Numbered from the stretch's first letter, positions 7,159-18,000 are shown. The stretch: DNA of 64,000 nucleotides from Segatella buccae ATCC 33574 (GCF_000184945.1 NZ_GL586311.1:1171601-1235600); one strand, 5' to 3'. Made by a program: numbers and translations. Notes: generated by a model not told the origin, from the sequence alone.

Positions 7159-9636
7159 TCACTTCACTGTCCACTCGAAGAGTCCGCAGGAGAATTTCTC
7201 GGGTTGCTTCACATGGAGGCGCACGGCATTCGCAGTCACAGGAGTGAAATTGACCGTGCAGGCACTGCCCTTCTTCACGGGATAGCCGTCAGCTTCGGGA
7301 ACGGACAACCACTTGCCGTCGGCTGTCCGGTATTCGATATTCCACGACTCGGGCACCTTGCAGCCGCCCCACGGCTGGTCGTCGTACCAATAGACGGTGG
7401 CACTCTCTATGCGTTTAGGCTCCGGGAAGGTGTAGCTCACCCACTCCGTTGTGCCCTGTTTGGGCCACCAGTGGAAGTAGGGGATGGAACGGTCGTTCCC
7501 GTCGGCCGGCACAAGACCGTCGTTGACACTGCGCAGGGCCGGTGAGGGAGACGAGGAGGCGACCTCAGCTGTTGAGGCTAAGGTGGCAGGCATGGCCGGT
7601 CGGGCGGCCTTGACATCCTGCGGAAGCCACACCTTCATGTTGCCGCTGCCGCGGTGGCACCATGCAAAATAGGGGATGAGGTGCAGCGTCACCGGCCTGA
7701 CGGTCAGCTCACCCTGCTCGTTGTAGGCCAACGTTTGTGCTTGGGTGGCAAGCGTGGTGAGTCGGCGGTCTTTATATAAAGTGAGTTTCGATTTCAGGGA
7801 GTCGGCTATGAAAGCATCGTAGGAGAGTTGTCCTTCGGTGAATCCGGGATGTTGGTTGAGCAGCACGCCCGTGAGGTCGAAGTCGTTGTCAGGCCATTCG
7901 GCGCAATAGACGATAGGCCCCCGTTCGATGCTCACCTGTCCGCGGTCGGCCGTCACTTGGTTGTCGGCCTTCACCGTGCGCACCTCCATGTCGAAGTGTA
8001 TGCTCACCCGGTCGCCTTTCTTCCACTTCCGGACGATGGTGCAATAGCCGTCGGGCGAGAAGTTGATGTCGGTGGCGGTGAGCCTTCGGCCGTTCACGGC
8101 GATGGTGTAGCCCGTGCGCTTGCCGTCGGAATACTCATACAGGTCCGACGGGACCGGCTGCCCCTTCACCCATCCCGGGATGCGTATTTTCAGTGCAAAG
8201 GCCCCCGCGCGGTTCTCGTCCACCGTCAGCGCGATGTCGCCGTTCCACGGATATTGCGTCTGTTGCGACAAAGCCACGCGCTTGCCGGCCACCTCCAGCG
8301 AGGCGGAGTTGCTCAAAAAGAGGTTGACATAGACATTGCGGTCTTTCACCGCATATACATAGCCCGGCAACGAGGGCAGGAACCGGCAGATGTTGGACGG
8401 ACAGCAAGCGCAGCCAAACCATGCCTGCCGCTGGTGCTGGCCGCGGCTTTCGAGCGGATTGGGATAGAAGAAGCCTCCGCCATCCATCGACACGCCGCTG
8501 ATGAGGCCGTTGTAGAGTGTGCGTTCGAGCACGTCGAAGTATTTGCTCTCGCCGTGAAGCAGGAAGAGCCGGTAGTTGACATACACGTTGCCGATGGCCG
8601 CACAGGTCTCGGCATAGGCACTCATGTTGGGCAGTTCGTAGTCGGCCCCGAAAGCCTCGCCGTTGTTGGTGGCCCCGATGCCCCCCGTGATGTAGAGTTT
8701 GCGGCCCACGATGTTGTTCCAGATGCGGTCGATGGCGTGTATGTAGGCCGTGTCGCCCGTGAGCGCGGCCACATCGGCCATGCCGGCATACATGTAGGCC
8801 GCGCGCACGGCATGGCCCACAGCCTCCGACTGTTCGAGCACGGGCAGATGGCTCTGTGAATATTCCTGTCTGATGGCTGTCTTGCCCCGATAGTCGAGGA
8901 AGAACTTGGCCTCGTCGAGATACTTCCGGTTGCCTGTGACAAGATAGAGCTTGCAGAGTGCCATCTCAGCTATCTGGTGTCCCGGCACCACGCAGGCCTG
9001 TCCCGGCTTAGGCCCCACTTCGCGCACCACACAGTCGGCGTAGCGCGTGGCTATGTCGAGAAACTTGCGCGAGCCCGTGGCCTGATAGTGGGCGATGGCC
9101 CCTTCCACCATGTGCCCGAGGTTGTAGAGTTCGTGGCTCAAGTCCTCTTCCTTGCTCCACCGCTTGTCGCCCGCCCACTCGTGGGGATGCTTTGGATTCT
9201 GCGTGCGCGAGGTGTAGAGATAGCCGTCGGGCTCCTGCGCCGCCCCGATGATGGATAGCACGCTGTCGATGTAGGCCACAAGACGTTTGTCAGGATAGGT
9301 TTGCAGGATGTAGCTTGCCCCCTCAATAGTCTTGTAGGGATCGGTGTCGTCGAAGCTCAGTCCGCCCACGGGGAAGGTCTTGAACGGGTCTTTGAGGTGG
9401 ATGGCCGCATGTTCGAAGTTGGCATAGCGCCCCGTCTCCTCGCATTTCTCAAACGCCAGCGGGACGGTCACCCTGCGGCTTGTCTCCAACCGCTGTCCCC
9501 AGAAACTGTTGTTCCACACCTTCACCGATGTGAAAGGCACCGGCGTGATGGGATAGCCCGCCGTGGGGGCATTGGCGGCATGGGCCGACCATAGTGTCGT
9601 GGCCGCAAGGGCCGTGATGAAGAGTTGTCTTTTCAT
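7159..9636 (-). CDS. GH127-type beta-L-arabinofuranosidase (DUF1680), exported
   Basis: An 825-residue protein with a signal peptide (cleavage near AHA, residue 20). The GH127 alpha-alpha barrel and beta domain span about 30-640, and a beta-sandwich of F5/8C type sits at the end (about 715-825, YFHWWPKQGT...). The family removes beta-L-arabinofuranosyl units, classically those on hydroxyproline of extensin. Residues placed like the zinc/thiolate site of the characterised Bifidobacterium enzyme are visible: Glu327 (GEAFG), Glu343 and Cys345 (ETC), and Cys411/Cys412 (CACCP). A GH146-type assignment is the main alternative. It is the second gene of a probable operon with GH43 (50-bp gap). Its close relative on the other strand lies at 12351. 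Confidence 0.88.
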   Translation of the reverse strand: MKRQLFITALAATTLWSAHAANAPTAGYPITPVPFTSVKVWNNSFWGQRLETSRRVTVPLAFEKCEETGRYANFEHAAIHLKDPFKTFPVGGLSFDDTDPYKTIEGASYILQTYPDKRLVAYIDSVLSIIGAAQEPDGYLYTSRTQNPKHPHEWAGDKRWSKEEDLSHELYNLGHMVEGAIAHYQATGSRKFLDIATRYADCVVREVGPKPGQACVVPGHQIAEMALCKLYLVTGNRKYLDEAKFFLDYRGKTAIRQEYSQSHLPVLEQSEAVGHAVRAAYMYAGMADVAALTGDTAYIHAIDRIWNNIVGRKLYITGGIGATNNGEAFGADYELPNMSAYAETCAAIGNVYVNYRLFLLHGESKYFDVLERTLYNGLISGVSMDGGGFFYPNPLESRGQHQRQAWFGCACCPSNICRFLPSLPGYVYAVKDRNVYVNLFLSNSASLEVAGKRVALSQQTQYPWNGDIALTVDENRAGAFALKIRIPGWVKGQPVPSDLYEYSDGKRTGYTIAVNGRRLTATDINFSPDGYCTIVRKWKKGDRVSIHFDMEVRTVKADNQVTADRGQVSIERGPIVYCAEWPDNDFDLTGVLLNQHPGFTEGQLSYDAFIADSLKSKLTLYKDRRLTTLATQAQTLAYNEQGELTVRPVTLHLIPYFAWCHRGSGNMKVWLPQDVKAARPAMPATLASTAEVASSSPSPALRSVNDGLVPADGNDRSIPYFHWWPKQGTTEWVSYTFPEPKRIESATVYWYDDQPWGGCKVPESWNIEYRTADGKWLSVPEADGYPVKKGSACTVNFTPVTANAVRLHVKQPEKFSCGLFEWTVK

Positions 9637-9686
9637 GTTGCGATGTCGATTTATGTAAGTTGCTGTTGGTCAGTTGTTGTCGTCCG

Positions 9687-12104
9687 TCACAGGGCGGTAG
9701 GGCAGGCATCCCACAGGCGTAGCGCGTGGAGATAGCCCGTGAAGGGCCATTCTCCCTCGTTGTTGAGCCCGAGGCGTAGTCGTTGCGAGGGCTTCACGAG
9801 CAGGCGGATGTCCTTTTGGCTCACAATGTGGCCGTTGATGCGCACCTCTTCGATGTGTCCGTCAAAGCAGATGTAGACATGCTGCCACCGGCCGGCCCAC
9901 TGCCCGGCTTGCCTGCTCCCCACGTCTTCATACCATCCGTAGTGGTTGAGCAGTCCGCAGCGGGGCTCGGTGCCGTTGACCAGCATGATTTTTTCCAGTT
10001 CGTCGTGACTTGTGGTGAAGTCGGCCACACATTCGTTCTCCTGCATTTCCGGGTTCAGAATCCACGCTTCGAGTGTGTAGGGTGTGTTGTCGCGCAAGGT
10101 GGCAGGCATGGCAAAGGTGGAGTTGTAGACCTCCGAGCCTGTGAAGCGGAACGCTTTGCGCCCCTCCCGGCATTCGACGGTGCAGGCCGCTCCGGCCGGT
10201 TCGAGCCATCCGCCGATGCCGTGGTTGGCGATGATGTGGGCAGTGTCGCCCTCGGCGAAGTCATCGGCGCGAAGGTCTACCACCGGTCCGAGCCTTTGGG
10301 TCTCGGCAGGTGGCAGACGGAGAATGTCGGTCGTGGCGTCGAAAGCCGTCTCCTGCGGGTGTTGCAGCCGGTTGTAGTAGCGCACGTTGGTGATGAAAAG
10401 TGTGTCTGCACCGGCCGAAATCTGTAGCCGTCCCTCCTTGAGTTGCAGGTGTTTGTCGCCCTCTTTGGCCTGTCGCCATGAGCCGTCGGCGGAAAGGATG
10501 GAGGCTGTGAGCGTGTGCGGCCGATGGGGTGAGAGCAAGGCGTGGGTCAGTGTGAGTGTGGTGCCGGGCTCCAAGGCGAGGGCCTCTTTTCCCGCGGTGC
10601 GCCGTGCCCGCGCCTTCCCTGCTGTCAGAATAAAAGCCCCGGCGAGCATACCCTCGTTGTTTTCCCACGAGCGGCCGTTCCAGTCGGCCCCCGTCAGACC
10701 CACCCACTGTTGCGGAGCCCAGTCTTCGTTGTCTCCGTAGACCTTGATATTCCATACGCCACCGCCGAAACCGACTTTCTGTCCGCCCGTGAACGTGAGC
10801 CTCACATAGCGTGCCCGCACCTCTCCGAAGTCGGCCATCGGACTGCCGGCGAGTCGGTTCTTCCGTTTGTCGGCAAAGAGTTGCCATCGGCGGCCGTCGG
10901 TGGAAGTCTCGATGAAGTAGCGGTAATACTGCGTGGCATATTCAAACTGCGTCATCACCGTCTTTATCTTGACGCTCTTTCCCAAGTCTATCTCGAGCCA
11001 CTCCTCCCCGAGCGAAGCCGGCCGCCAGAGTGTTCCATTGTTGTCATCCACGGCATAGTCGGCCCGGAAGTCAGCCCCATAGCTTGACGAAGCCCTCACG
11101 CGGGCCTCGAAAGCCAGATTGGGGTCGTGGGTCACGGGCCTCCCCAGTGCCCCGATACCGTCGTGGGTGGGAGTGACTTCGGCGATGGATCCGTCGGGGT
11201 TGAATGTCAGGCGGTCGATGCAGAGCTGCCGGTGGAACCCCCGGGTGGAGTGGGGATTGTCGTGGCGGTGGTAGACGATGTAGTAGTCGTCGCCCTCCTG
11301 CAAGACGCTGTGGTGTCCGGGACCATGCACGGTGCTGTCGGCATTGGTGCGCAGAATGGTGCCCCGATAGGTATAAGGGCCCAGCGGACGGTCGGCGGTG
11401 GCATACTGCACATGATAGGTGGCGTCGTGGCAGCTTGCCGAGGAGTACATCAGATAGTAGATGCCGTTGCGTTTCATCACGAACGGAGCCTCAAAGAAGT
11501 CGGTGATTTCCGTATTGGGGATGAGCCGTGTCTCTGCAAAACTCTTCATGTCGGCATTCAGTCGGCCCGCCCCACAGCCGAATCCCTTGTAGATGCCCCA
11601 TGTGCCCCAGTACATGTAGACCTCGCCATCATCGTCGGTGAAGGTCTGTCCGTCGAGCGTGATGGCGTTTTTCACGAATCGGTCGGGCACAAGCACGGCC
11701 TCGCTCTCGCCGAGAATGTTGCGCCACGGGCCCCGCGGCGTGTCGCTCACGCCCATGTAGAGGTTGCAGGGCTGGCAATAGACCATGTAGTAGCGGCCGT
11801 CGCGGCTGCTGCGCATCACGTCCGGGGCCCATATCCAGTGGCTGTCGGGCCAGTTCATGGGCAGGAGGGTCCAGTTGAGAAAGTCCTTGCTCGTCCAGCA
11901 CTGCGCCGGGCCGAAGCCCGCCCCGCAGCCGTCGGTGGTGGCATATATATAATAGGTGTCGCCAAACTTCTTCACCGTGGGGTCGGCAAAGTAGCCCGGA
12001 ACAAACGGGTTGAGGGCTCCGGGAGTGTTGTAGGCCTTCTGCCCTGAAGTGAGGGTTGGGGGCAGGAGCAACATGGCGGAGACGATCAGAAATTTGAAGT
12101 TCAT
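9687..12104 (-). CDS. Exported GH43 enzyme with F5/8C and LamG-like domains
   Basis: An 805-residue modular glycosidase. After the signal peptide (about 1-21), a five-bladed GH43 propeller spans about 30-320. Its catalytic triad is visible: Asp41 (FADPTV, base), Asp151 (LDGQTF) and Glu205 (FFEAPF, acid). A discoidin-like module (about 345-465, DNNGTLWRPAS...) follows, then a less certain beta-rich segment, then a concanavalin/LamG-like domain (about 630-800). GH43 enzymes with such modules act on arabinan, arabinoxylan or beta-galactan substrates; the exact one is not decidable here. It is the first gene of a minus-strand operon with the GH127 gene, driven by a -7 box at 12130 and divergent from the second GH127 gene. 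Confidence 0.87.
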   Translation of the reverse strand: MNFKFLIVSAMLLLPPTLTSGQKAYNTPGALNPFVPGYFADPTVKKFGDTYYIYATTDGCGAGFGPAQCWTSKDFLNWTLLPMNWPDSHWIWAPDVMRSSRDGRYYMVYCQPCNLYMGVSDTPRGPWRNILGESEAVLVPDRFVKNAITLDGQTFTDDDGEVYMYWGTWGIYKGFGCGAGRLNADMKSFAETRLIPNTEITDFFEAPFVMKRNGIYYLMYSSASCHDATYHVQYATADRPLGPYTYRGTILRTNADSTVHGPGHHSVLQEGDDYYIVYHRHDNPHSTRGFHRQLCIDRLTFNPDGSIAEVTPTHDGIGALGRPVTHDPNLAFEARVRASSSYGADFRADYAVDDNNGTLWRPASLGEEWLEIDLGKSVKIKTVMTQFEYATQYYRYFIETSTDGRRWQLFADKRKNRLAGSPMADFGEVRARYVRLTFTGGQKVGFGGGVWNIKVYGDNEDWAPQQWVGLTGADWNGRSWENNEGMLAGAFILTAGKARARRTAGKEALALEPGTTLTLTHALLSPHRPHTLTASILSADGSWRQAKEGDKHLQLKEGRLQISAGADTLFITNVRYYNRLQHPQETAFDATTDILRLPPAETQRLGPVVDLRADDFAEGDTAHIIANHGIGGWLEPAGAACTVECREGRKAFRFTGSEVYNSTFAMPATLRDNTPYTLEAWILNPEMQENECVADFTTSHDELEKIMLVNGTEPRCGLLNHYGWYEDVGSRQAGQWAGRWQHVYICFDGHIEEVRINGHIVSQKDIRLLVKPSQRLRLGLNNEGEWPFTGYLHALRLWDACPTAL

Positions 12105-12129
12105 GGCAGGATGGTCTTGTTATGTGCGG

Positions 12130-12137
12130 CAAAGATA
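12130..12137 (-). promoter_or_regulatory. -7 box of the GH43-GH127 operon
   Basis: The minus strand reads TATCTTTG, a perfect TAnnTTTG, 25 bases before the ATG at 12104. Its centre is 72.5 bp from the centre of the dyad at 12182-12230. Confidence 0.65.
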
Positions 12138-12181
12138 CGGATAATAGGCAAGAGGCGATGCAAAAATAGTCTCTACTGATG

Positions 12182-12230
12182 GAAAAATCGTCCAGAAAGG
12201 GCTCTTCAGCCTCCTTTTGGACAATTTTTC
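12182..12230. promoter_or_regulatory. Dyad midway between divergent GH43 and GH127 promoters
   Basis: Arms 12182-12197 and 12215-12230 form an inverted repeat (GAAAAATCGTCCAGAA against TTTTGGACAATTTTTC). It has 14 Watson-Crick pairs, one G-T and one mismatch over 16 positions. Its centre (12206) is equally far (72.5 bp) from both -7 boxes. It lies outside transcribed DNA, so it is not a terminator. It is a candidate binding site for a dimeric regulator such as the HTCS encoded at 23252. Confidence 0.55.
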
Positions 12231-12274
12231 TATCTTGATGGACGATATTTGCAGTGGGTTTGCAAATAATCAGT

Positions 12275-12282
12275 TTACTTTG
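12275..12282 (+). promoter_or_regulatory. Probable -7 box of the plus-strand GH127 gene
   Basis: TTACTTTG matches 7 of 8 positions of TAnnTTTG and lies 68 bases before the ATG at 12351. Its distance to the dyad centre equals that of the divergent promoter. Confidence 0.45.
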
Positions 12283-12350
12283 CCCCCGGTTGCCGGATGT
12301 GTTCCCCAACCGAATCGAAACAATCAAACCAACTCACAGCATTGAATGCC

Positions 12351-14792
12351 ATGAACAGAACAGTCCTATTGCTTATAGGTATTACACTTGTGGGGACAGC
12401 CTCTTTTGCTTCAGGTCATGCCCATAAGAGTGTGCCCCGCACCACGGCCTCCATTGTCGAGGTACCCTTTACGGCCGTCCATCTGAACGACATCTTTTGG
12501 AGCCCACGCATAGAGATCAACCGCACGGTGTCCATTCCCTCCGCCTTCCGCGAATGCGAGAAGAACGGTCGGTTTGACAATTTCGCCATTGCGGCCGGTC
12601 TCATGAAGGGCGAGCACCGCGGCGACTTCTCGTTCGACGACACCGATCCCTACAAGGTGATAGAGGGGGCAAGCTATTCGTTGGCCGTGCACTACGATGC
12701 CCGGCTCGACCATTATCTCGACTCCGTGATACATCTCATAGCCGCGGCGCAGGAGCCCGACGGCTATCTCACCACCTGCGTCACCAACAAGTGCAAGCGT
12801 CTCTCGGGCTGGTGGGGATCCCGGCGGTGGGAAAAAATCAACAGTCACGAGCTCTACAACAGCGGTCACATGATAGAATCGGCCGTGGCCCACTACAAGG
12901 CCACGGGCAAACGAACTTTTCTCAACGTGGCCATCAAGAATGCCGATCTCATCTGCAACACCTTCGGGCCGGGCGAGGGACAGATACACCGCCCCTCGGG
13001 GCACCCCATCGTGGAGATGGCCCTCTGCAAATTATATAAGGTGACGGGCTCTCGCCGCTATCTCGACATGGCCCGCTACTTTGTCGAGGAGACCGGTCGC
13101 GGCACCGACGGCCACCGGCTGAGCGAATACAGTCAGGACCATAAGCCCATCCTCCGCCAACAGGAGATTGTGGGCCACGCCGTGCGCGCGGGCTATCTCT
13201 ACAGTGGCGTGGCCGATGTGGCGGCCTTGACAGGCGACACGGCCTACTTTCATGCGCTCGAACGTCTTTGGAACAACATGGCCGGCAAAAAGCTCTTCAT
13301 CACCGGAGGCATGGGGAGCCGTGCGCAGGGCGAAGGATTTGGTCCCGACTATGAACTCAACAACATGACAGCCTATCAGGAGACGTGTGCCTCGATAGCC
13401 AATGTGTTTTGGAACTATCGTATGTTTCTGGCCACGGGTGAGGGCAAGTATGTCGATGTTTATGAGCGCGCACTCTACAATGGGGTGCTGAGCGGTGTCA
13501 GTCTGTCGGGAGACAAGTTCTTCTACGACAACCCTTTGGAGAGCATGGGGCAGCACGAGCGGCAGCACTGGTTTGGCTGCGCCTGCTGTCCGGGCAACGT
13601 GACGCGCTTCGTGGCCAGTGTGCCGCAATATCAGTATGCCGTGCGGGGGAGTGACATCTACGTCAATCTGTATATCCAAGGCACGGCCGACGTGAACGGT
13701 GTAAGGCTCGCGCAGCAGACCCGCTATCCCTGGGACGGCGACATCACCGTCACCGTAGACCCGAAGCGAAGCCGGCGTTTCGCTCTCCGTTTCCGCATTC
13801 CGGGCTGGGCGGGGGCGTGCCCCGTGGGGACAAACCTCTATCATTTTGCCGACAGCAGCCGCCCGTTCACCGTCAAGGTCAATGGCAGGAAGATAGCCGG
13901 TGAACCGGTCGACGGATACATGGTCATCGATCGCCGGTGGATGCGGGGAGACCGGGTGGAAATCAGCCTGCCGATGGAGGTGCGCCGGGTGGCGGCCAAC
14001 GACAATGTGGAGGACGATCGCGGCAAGTATGCCTTGGAGCGTGGCCCCATCGTCTATTGTCTGGAAGGGCGTGACCAAGCCCACTCCACCGTGTTCGACA
14101 AATCTGTTCGCCTTGATGCCCCCATCCGCGCCGACTATCGGGCCGACAAACTCAACGGCATCGTGGAACTCAGCGGTGAGGCCGAAGAGGTGGAAGCCGA
14201 CGGGAGCGTGCGCCCGGTGGCATTCAAGGCCATCCCCTACAGCACGTGGAACAACCGCGGCAGCGACGAAATGGAGGTGTGGATACCCGGCAGTCCGGCC
14301 TACGCCCATGTGAAGCCGCAGCCCACCATCGCCTCGCGGGCCAAGACTTTGTTCTTCCGCAGTGCCATTCAGAAAGACGCACCCGAGACTGCCGCCGTGG
14401 AGGGGGAGGCATGGGGAGTGAACGACCAGTGGGAACCCCGCCGCAGCTCCGACATCTCCAAGCCTTATCACTATTGGTGGCTGAAGCAGGGCACGGAGGA
14501 AAGTATCGCCTACGAGTTTGACAAACCCGAGACCGTGAGCAACGTGCAGGTCTATTGGCTCGACTTCGACCACTACGACGGCGACTTCCGCGTGCCCGCG
14601 AGTTGGCGTCTCTTCTACAAGACTGATGACGGAAACTGGAAGGAAGTGGACGGGCATTCGGCCTACGGATGTGCGCGCGACCGCTACAACAGCGTGGACT
14701 TCAAGCCCGTGTCCACCACCGGACTCAAGATACTGGCCAAACTGCAACAGGGCAAGAGCGGCGGTGTCATCGAGTGGAAAGTGAACAAATAA
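12351..14792 (+). CDS. Second GH127-type beta-L-arabinofuranosidase (DUF1680), exported
   Basis: An 813-residue paralogue of the protein at 7159-9636. The start at 12351 gives the signal peptide MNRTVLLLIGITLVGTASFA; an upstream in-frame ATG at 12297 would add 18 unconvincing residues. The GH127 core spans about 35-620. Key residues keep the same spacing as in the paralogue: Glu328 (GEGFG), Glu344 and Cys346 (ETC), Cys412/Cys413 (CACCP). A C-terminal beta-sandwich (about 705-813, YHYWWLKQGT) is shared with the paralogue. Two divergent copies suggest different linkages or chain positions, for example successive beta-arabinosides. The gene is followed by a four-unit 22-bp repeat array and then susC-like genes on the same strand. 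Confidence 0.88.
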   Translation: MNRTVLLLIGITLVGTASFASGHAHKSVPRTTASIVEVPFTAVHLNDIFWSPRIEINRTVSIPSAFRECEKNGRFDNFAIAAGLMKGEHRGDFSFDDTDPYKVIEGASYSLAVHYDARLDHYLDSVIHLIAAAQEPDGYLTTCVTNKCKRLSGWWGSRRWEKINSHELYNSGHMIESAVAHYKATGKRTFLNVAIKNADLICNTFGPGEGQIHRPSGHPIVEMALCKLYKVTGSRRYLDMARYFVEETGRGTDGHRLSEYSQDHKPILRQQEIVGHAVRAGYLYSGVADVAALTGDTAYFHALERLWNNMAGKKLFITGGMGSRAQGEGFGPDYELNNMTAYQETCASIANVFWNYRMFLATGEGKYVDVYERALYNGVLSGVSLSGDKFFYDNPLESMGQHERQHWFGCACCPGNVTRFVASVPQYQYAVRGSDIYVNLYIQGTADVNGVRLAQQTRYPWDGDITVTVDPKRSRRFALRFRIPGWAGACPVGTNLYHFADSSRPFTVKVNGRKIAGEPVDGYMVIDRRWMRGDRVEISLPMEVRRVAANDNVEDDRGKYALERGPIVYCLEGRDQAHSTVFDKSVRLDAPIRADYRADKLNGIVELSGEAEEVEADGSVRPVAFKAIPYSTWNNRGSDEMEVWIPGSPAYAHVKPQPTIASRAKTLFFRSAIQKDAPETAAVEGEAWGVNDQWEPRRSSDISKPYHYWWLKQGTEESIAYEFDKPETVSNVQVYWLDFDHYDGDFRVPASWRLFYKTDDGNWKEVDGHSAYGCARDRYNSVDFKPVSTTGLKILAKLQQGKSGGVIEWKVNK

Positions 14793-14840
14793 ACCCTGTC
14801 ACCAGCCCCGATGCCGAATGAAAGGAAATCAAACGTTGTG

Positions 14841-14928
14841 GTGCAGGGCTCTTGCACCATCCGTGCAGAGGCCATGCACCATCGGTGCAACAGCCAAGCG
14901 CGGGGCGTGCAAGAGCCATGCACCGCGA
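14841..14928 (+). repeat. Four-unit 22-bp tandem array, copy 1
   Basis: Four contiguous units of exactly 22 bp start at 14841, 14863, 14885 and 14907. Each begins GTGCA, and three of the four carry TGCAC at unit positions 13-17. GTGCA and TGCAC are reverse complements, so half-sites alternate every 12 and 10 bp, about one helical turn. The same four-unit design occurs at 47978 and 57443. The array ends 81 bp before the SusC start. Confidence 0.9.
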
Positions 14929-15009
14929 TGTCGGCAGGCCAAAGGCTGTGGCAGTATCGTATGTGGAACAAATAAAATAAACTATAACTATCAACCAAAA
15001 ATGTCAATC

Positions 15010-18000
15010 ATGAAAAGAACACAGTATTTCATGGGCTTTGCACAAGGCCGCGCCTTGGTGCAAGCCACAGCGTGTTTGCTTCTGACTGCCGGCATGGCCT
15101 TACCTGCCCGTGCAGCGGAAATGACGGTGGAGAGCAGCTCGGCCATGACCGTGCAACAGACTCCGATAACGATTAGAGGAACGGTGAAAGACGCACTCGG
15201 CGACCCGATCATCGGCGCAAGCGTCGTGGAGAAAGGCACCGGCAACGGCACCGTGACCGACATTGACGGCAATTACACCCTGCGGGTGAACCGCTCGGCC
15301 ACCATTGTCGTCTCCTACGTGGGGTTTGCCACGCAGGAAATCCCTGCCTCACAAGCCGGCAACATCACGTTGAGGGAAGATCTTAAGTCGCTCAACGAAG
15401 TGGTGGTCATCGGCTACGGCACCCAACGCAAGGGCGACGTGACGTCGGCCATCACCAGTGTGAAGGCCGAAGACTTCTCGCAAGGCAACATCAAGGATGC
15501 CGGCGACTTGATCAAAGGAAAGGTGGCCGGCCTCACCATCAGCAATGGCAGCGGCGACCCGAGTGTGGCTTCGAGCATACGGTTGCGTGGCGTTATATCT
15601 TTGGAAGGAGGTAATACGCCGCTGGTATTGGTGGATGGTATTGAAGGCAGTTTAAGTACGGTGGCTCCAGAAGATATTGAAAGTGTTGATGTCTTGAAAG
15701 ATGCTTCTGCCGCAGCGATTTACGGCACTCGCGGTGCTGCCGGTGTAATTATCATCACCACCAAAAGCGGCCGTCGTGAAGCAAATACGGTTGTAAACTA
15801 TTCTGGCTATGTGTCCCTTTCTGCATTCGGAAAGAAACTCGATATGATGGATGGGACAGATGTGCGCAACGGACTCACACAGTTTCAGGACAAAGGTTAT
15901 GACACTGATTGGCTTGATGCCGTGAGTCGTACAGCCTTCACACACAATCATAACATCATGCTAAGTGGTGGCAACAAGAAAACTTCTTATAATGCTGATT
16001 TCACTTTCCGTAATCAACAAGGGGTGTTCATCAAAACCTATGCCAAGGAGATGCGATTCAATGGCGGCTTGTCGCATTGGTTCTTTGATGATAAGATAAA
16101 GGTATCACTCAACCTTGTGAAGCGTTGGCATGAGAATGGGCCTGTGGATGCAGCTTCCACTCAAGTGTATAGACAGGCCATCATGCGGAATCCTACAGAG
16201 CCAATCTATAGAGATGATGGCAGCTATTATGAGAACATGTCTATCAATTATTACATGAATCCGATAGCATTGCTTAAGGAGCACACGGGGGAATACAAAA
16301 CTGAGTCGACCCGCCTAACCGGCAACATTACCGTTGAGCCTATTAAGGGATGGCAGACCAATCTGATGCTTTCCACTAATCAAGACAATGCACATGATAA
16401 GGGATATTATACTTCAAGGCATTATGACCAAGTAATCAACTACCATACGGGATATGCCTATCATAGTTATTCTTATGGTAAGCATGACAACCTTGAACTT
16501 ACATCCACTTATAAGCATCAATTTGGAGACCATCGCTTGGAGGCGTTGGCCGGATATAGCTACCAATATAATATGTATGAAGGCTTCAATGCCAACAATA
16601 CAGATTTTATGAGTGACTTCTATCAAGAGAACAATCTCGGACTGGGACAGTTTCTCAAACTTGGAAAGGCAGGCATGGGCAGTTACAAGAATGACAACAA
16701 ACTTGTAGGCTTCTTCGGTCGTGTGAGCTATGGTTATGCCGACCGTTACAACGCGCTGATCAGCATTCGCCGTGAAGGCTCATCCAAGTTTGGCGAAAAT
16801 CATAAATGGGGTACATTCCCCTCCGCATCGTTGGGCTGGACTATTAGCAACGAAGAGTTTATGCAGTCAGTTAAGTGGCTTAATAACCTGAAGCTGCGTG
16901 CCGGCTTCGGTGTGACCGGTGTCATTCCGGGGGATTCTTATCAGTCGCTCACCCGTTGGGAATTGGGCAATCCTTATTACTACGATAAAGGACAGTGGCT
17001 GCAAGGACTCAACATCGGTTCGAATCCTAATCCTGATTTGAAATGGGAGAAGTCGACGGAATTCAACTTTGGTGTGGATTGGAGCGTGTTGCACGATCGG
17101 TTGTCGGGTTCAATAGATTTCTACCACAAGAAGACCGTGGATATGCTATGGTGGTATGATGTACCCGCCCCTCCTAACTTGTACAATAGAACATTGGCCA
17201 ATGTGGGACAAATGCGTAACATGGGTGTGGAAATAGCCGTCAACGCCATACCAGTGCGCACGAAAGACTTTGAATGGAAAACTACGGTGACGCTGGCACA
17301 CAACGCCACCAAACTGCTCAGTCTCTCCAACGGTCTGTATGAAACGGCCAACGAACATGATGTAGCGGGACTTGGCGAGCCCATCTCTCTGTCTACCCAG
17401 CGTCTTGAGGTTGGTAAACCGCTCGGTCAGTGGTATGGAATGAAAAGCGTAGGCGTATCTGAAAATGGGCTCTGGCTGATTGAAAACAAGGAGACGGGTG
17501 AAGCCGAAGAATTTAAGGACAACATGCTTACCGATGGAAAATACAAGCAGTATCTTGGCAATGCCATCCCCAAGGTTAATCTTGGCTGGAGCAATACATT
17601 CCGCTATAAAGGCTTTGACCTGAATATGCAATTCACCGGACAGTTTGGCTTTAAGATTCTCAATGAGGCTCGGGCCTACTATGAGAACAACGCCGTGGTC
17701 TACAACCGTCTTAAAGCTGCCGCTGACAGACAATATGGACAATATGTGTTGTCACCTGCACAGAAACAGACCTTTGTGAGCTACTATCTGGAGAACGGCG
17801 ACTTTCTGAAACTCTCCAATCTGACACTTGGTTACACAGTGCCGCTTAAAGCCAATAAGTATGTGAACAACATCTACGTTTACTTCTCTGCCGACAACCT
17901 ATTTACCATCACCGGTTACACAGGTCTCGATCCAGAACTCTCCAATGGAGACCCGCTGAGTTCCGGCATTGACTGGCGCGACAAGTATCCCTCTATCCGC

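Noticed and set aside
12248..12266. ATATTTGCAG...GGTTTGCAAAT before the GH127 gene as a LacI-type operator
   Set aside because: The half-sites lack the central CG and correct spacing, and this locus is more likely under HTCS control.
13032..14747. A 571-codon open frame on the minus strand opposite the GH127 gene
   Set aside because: It is a mirror of a GC-rich gene with strong third-position bias. It has no recognisable domain or promoter and is His/Val-rich as expected of an antisense frame.
14841..14928. The 22-bp arrays as CRISPR repeats
   Set aside because: Units are contiguous with no spacers, number only four, and no cas gene is present.
14818..15009. N-terminal extension of the SusC protein from 14818
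   Set aside because: It would translate the 22-bp array and gives a Cys-rich segment unlike any SusC. A proper signal sequence starts at 15010.
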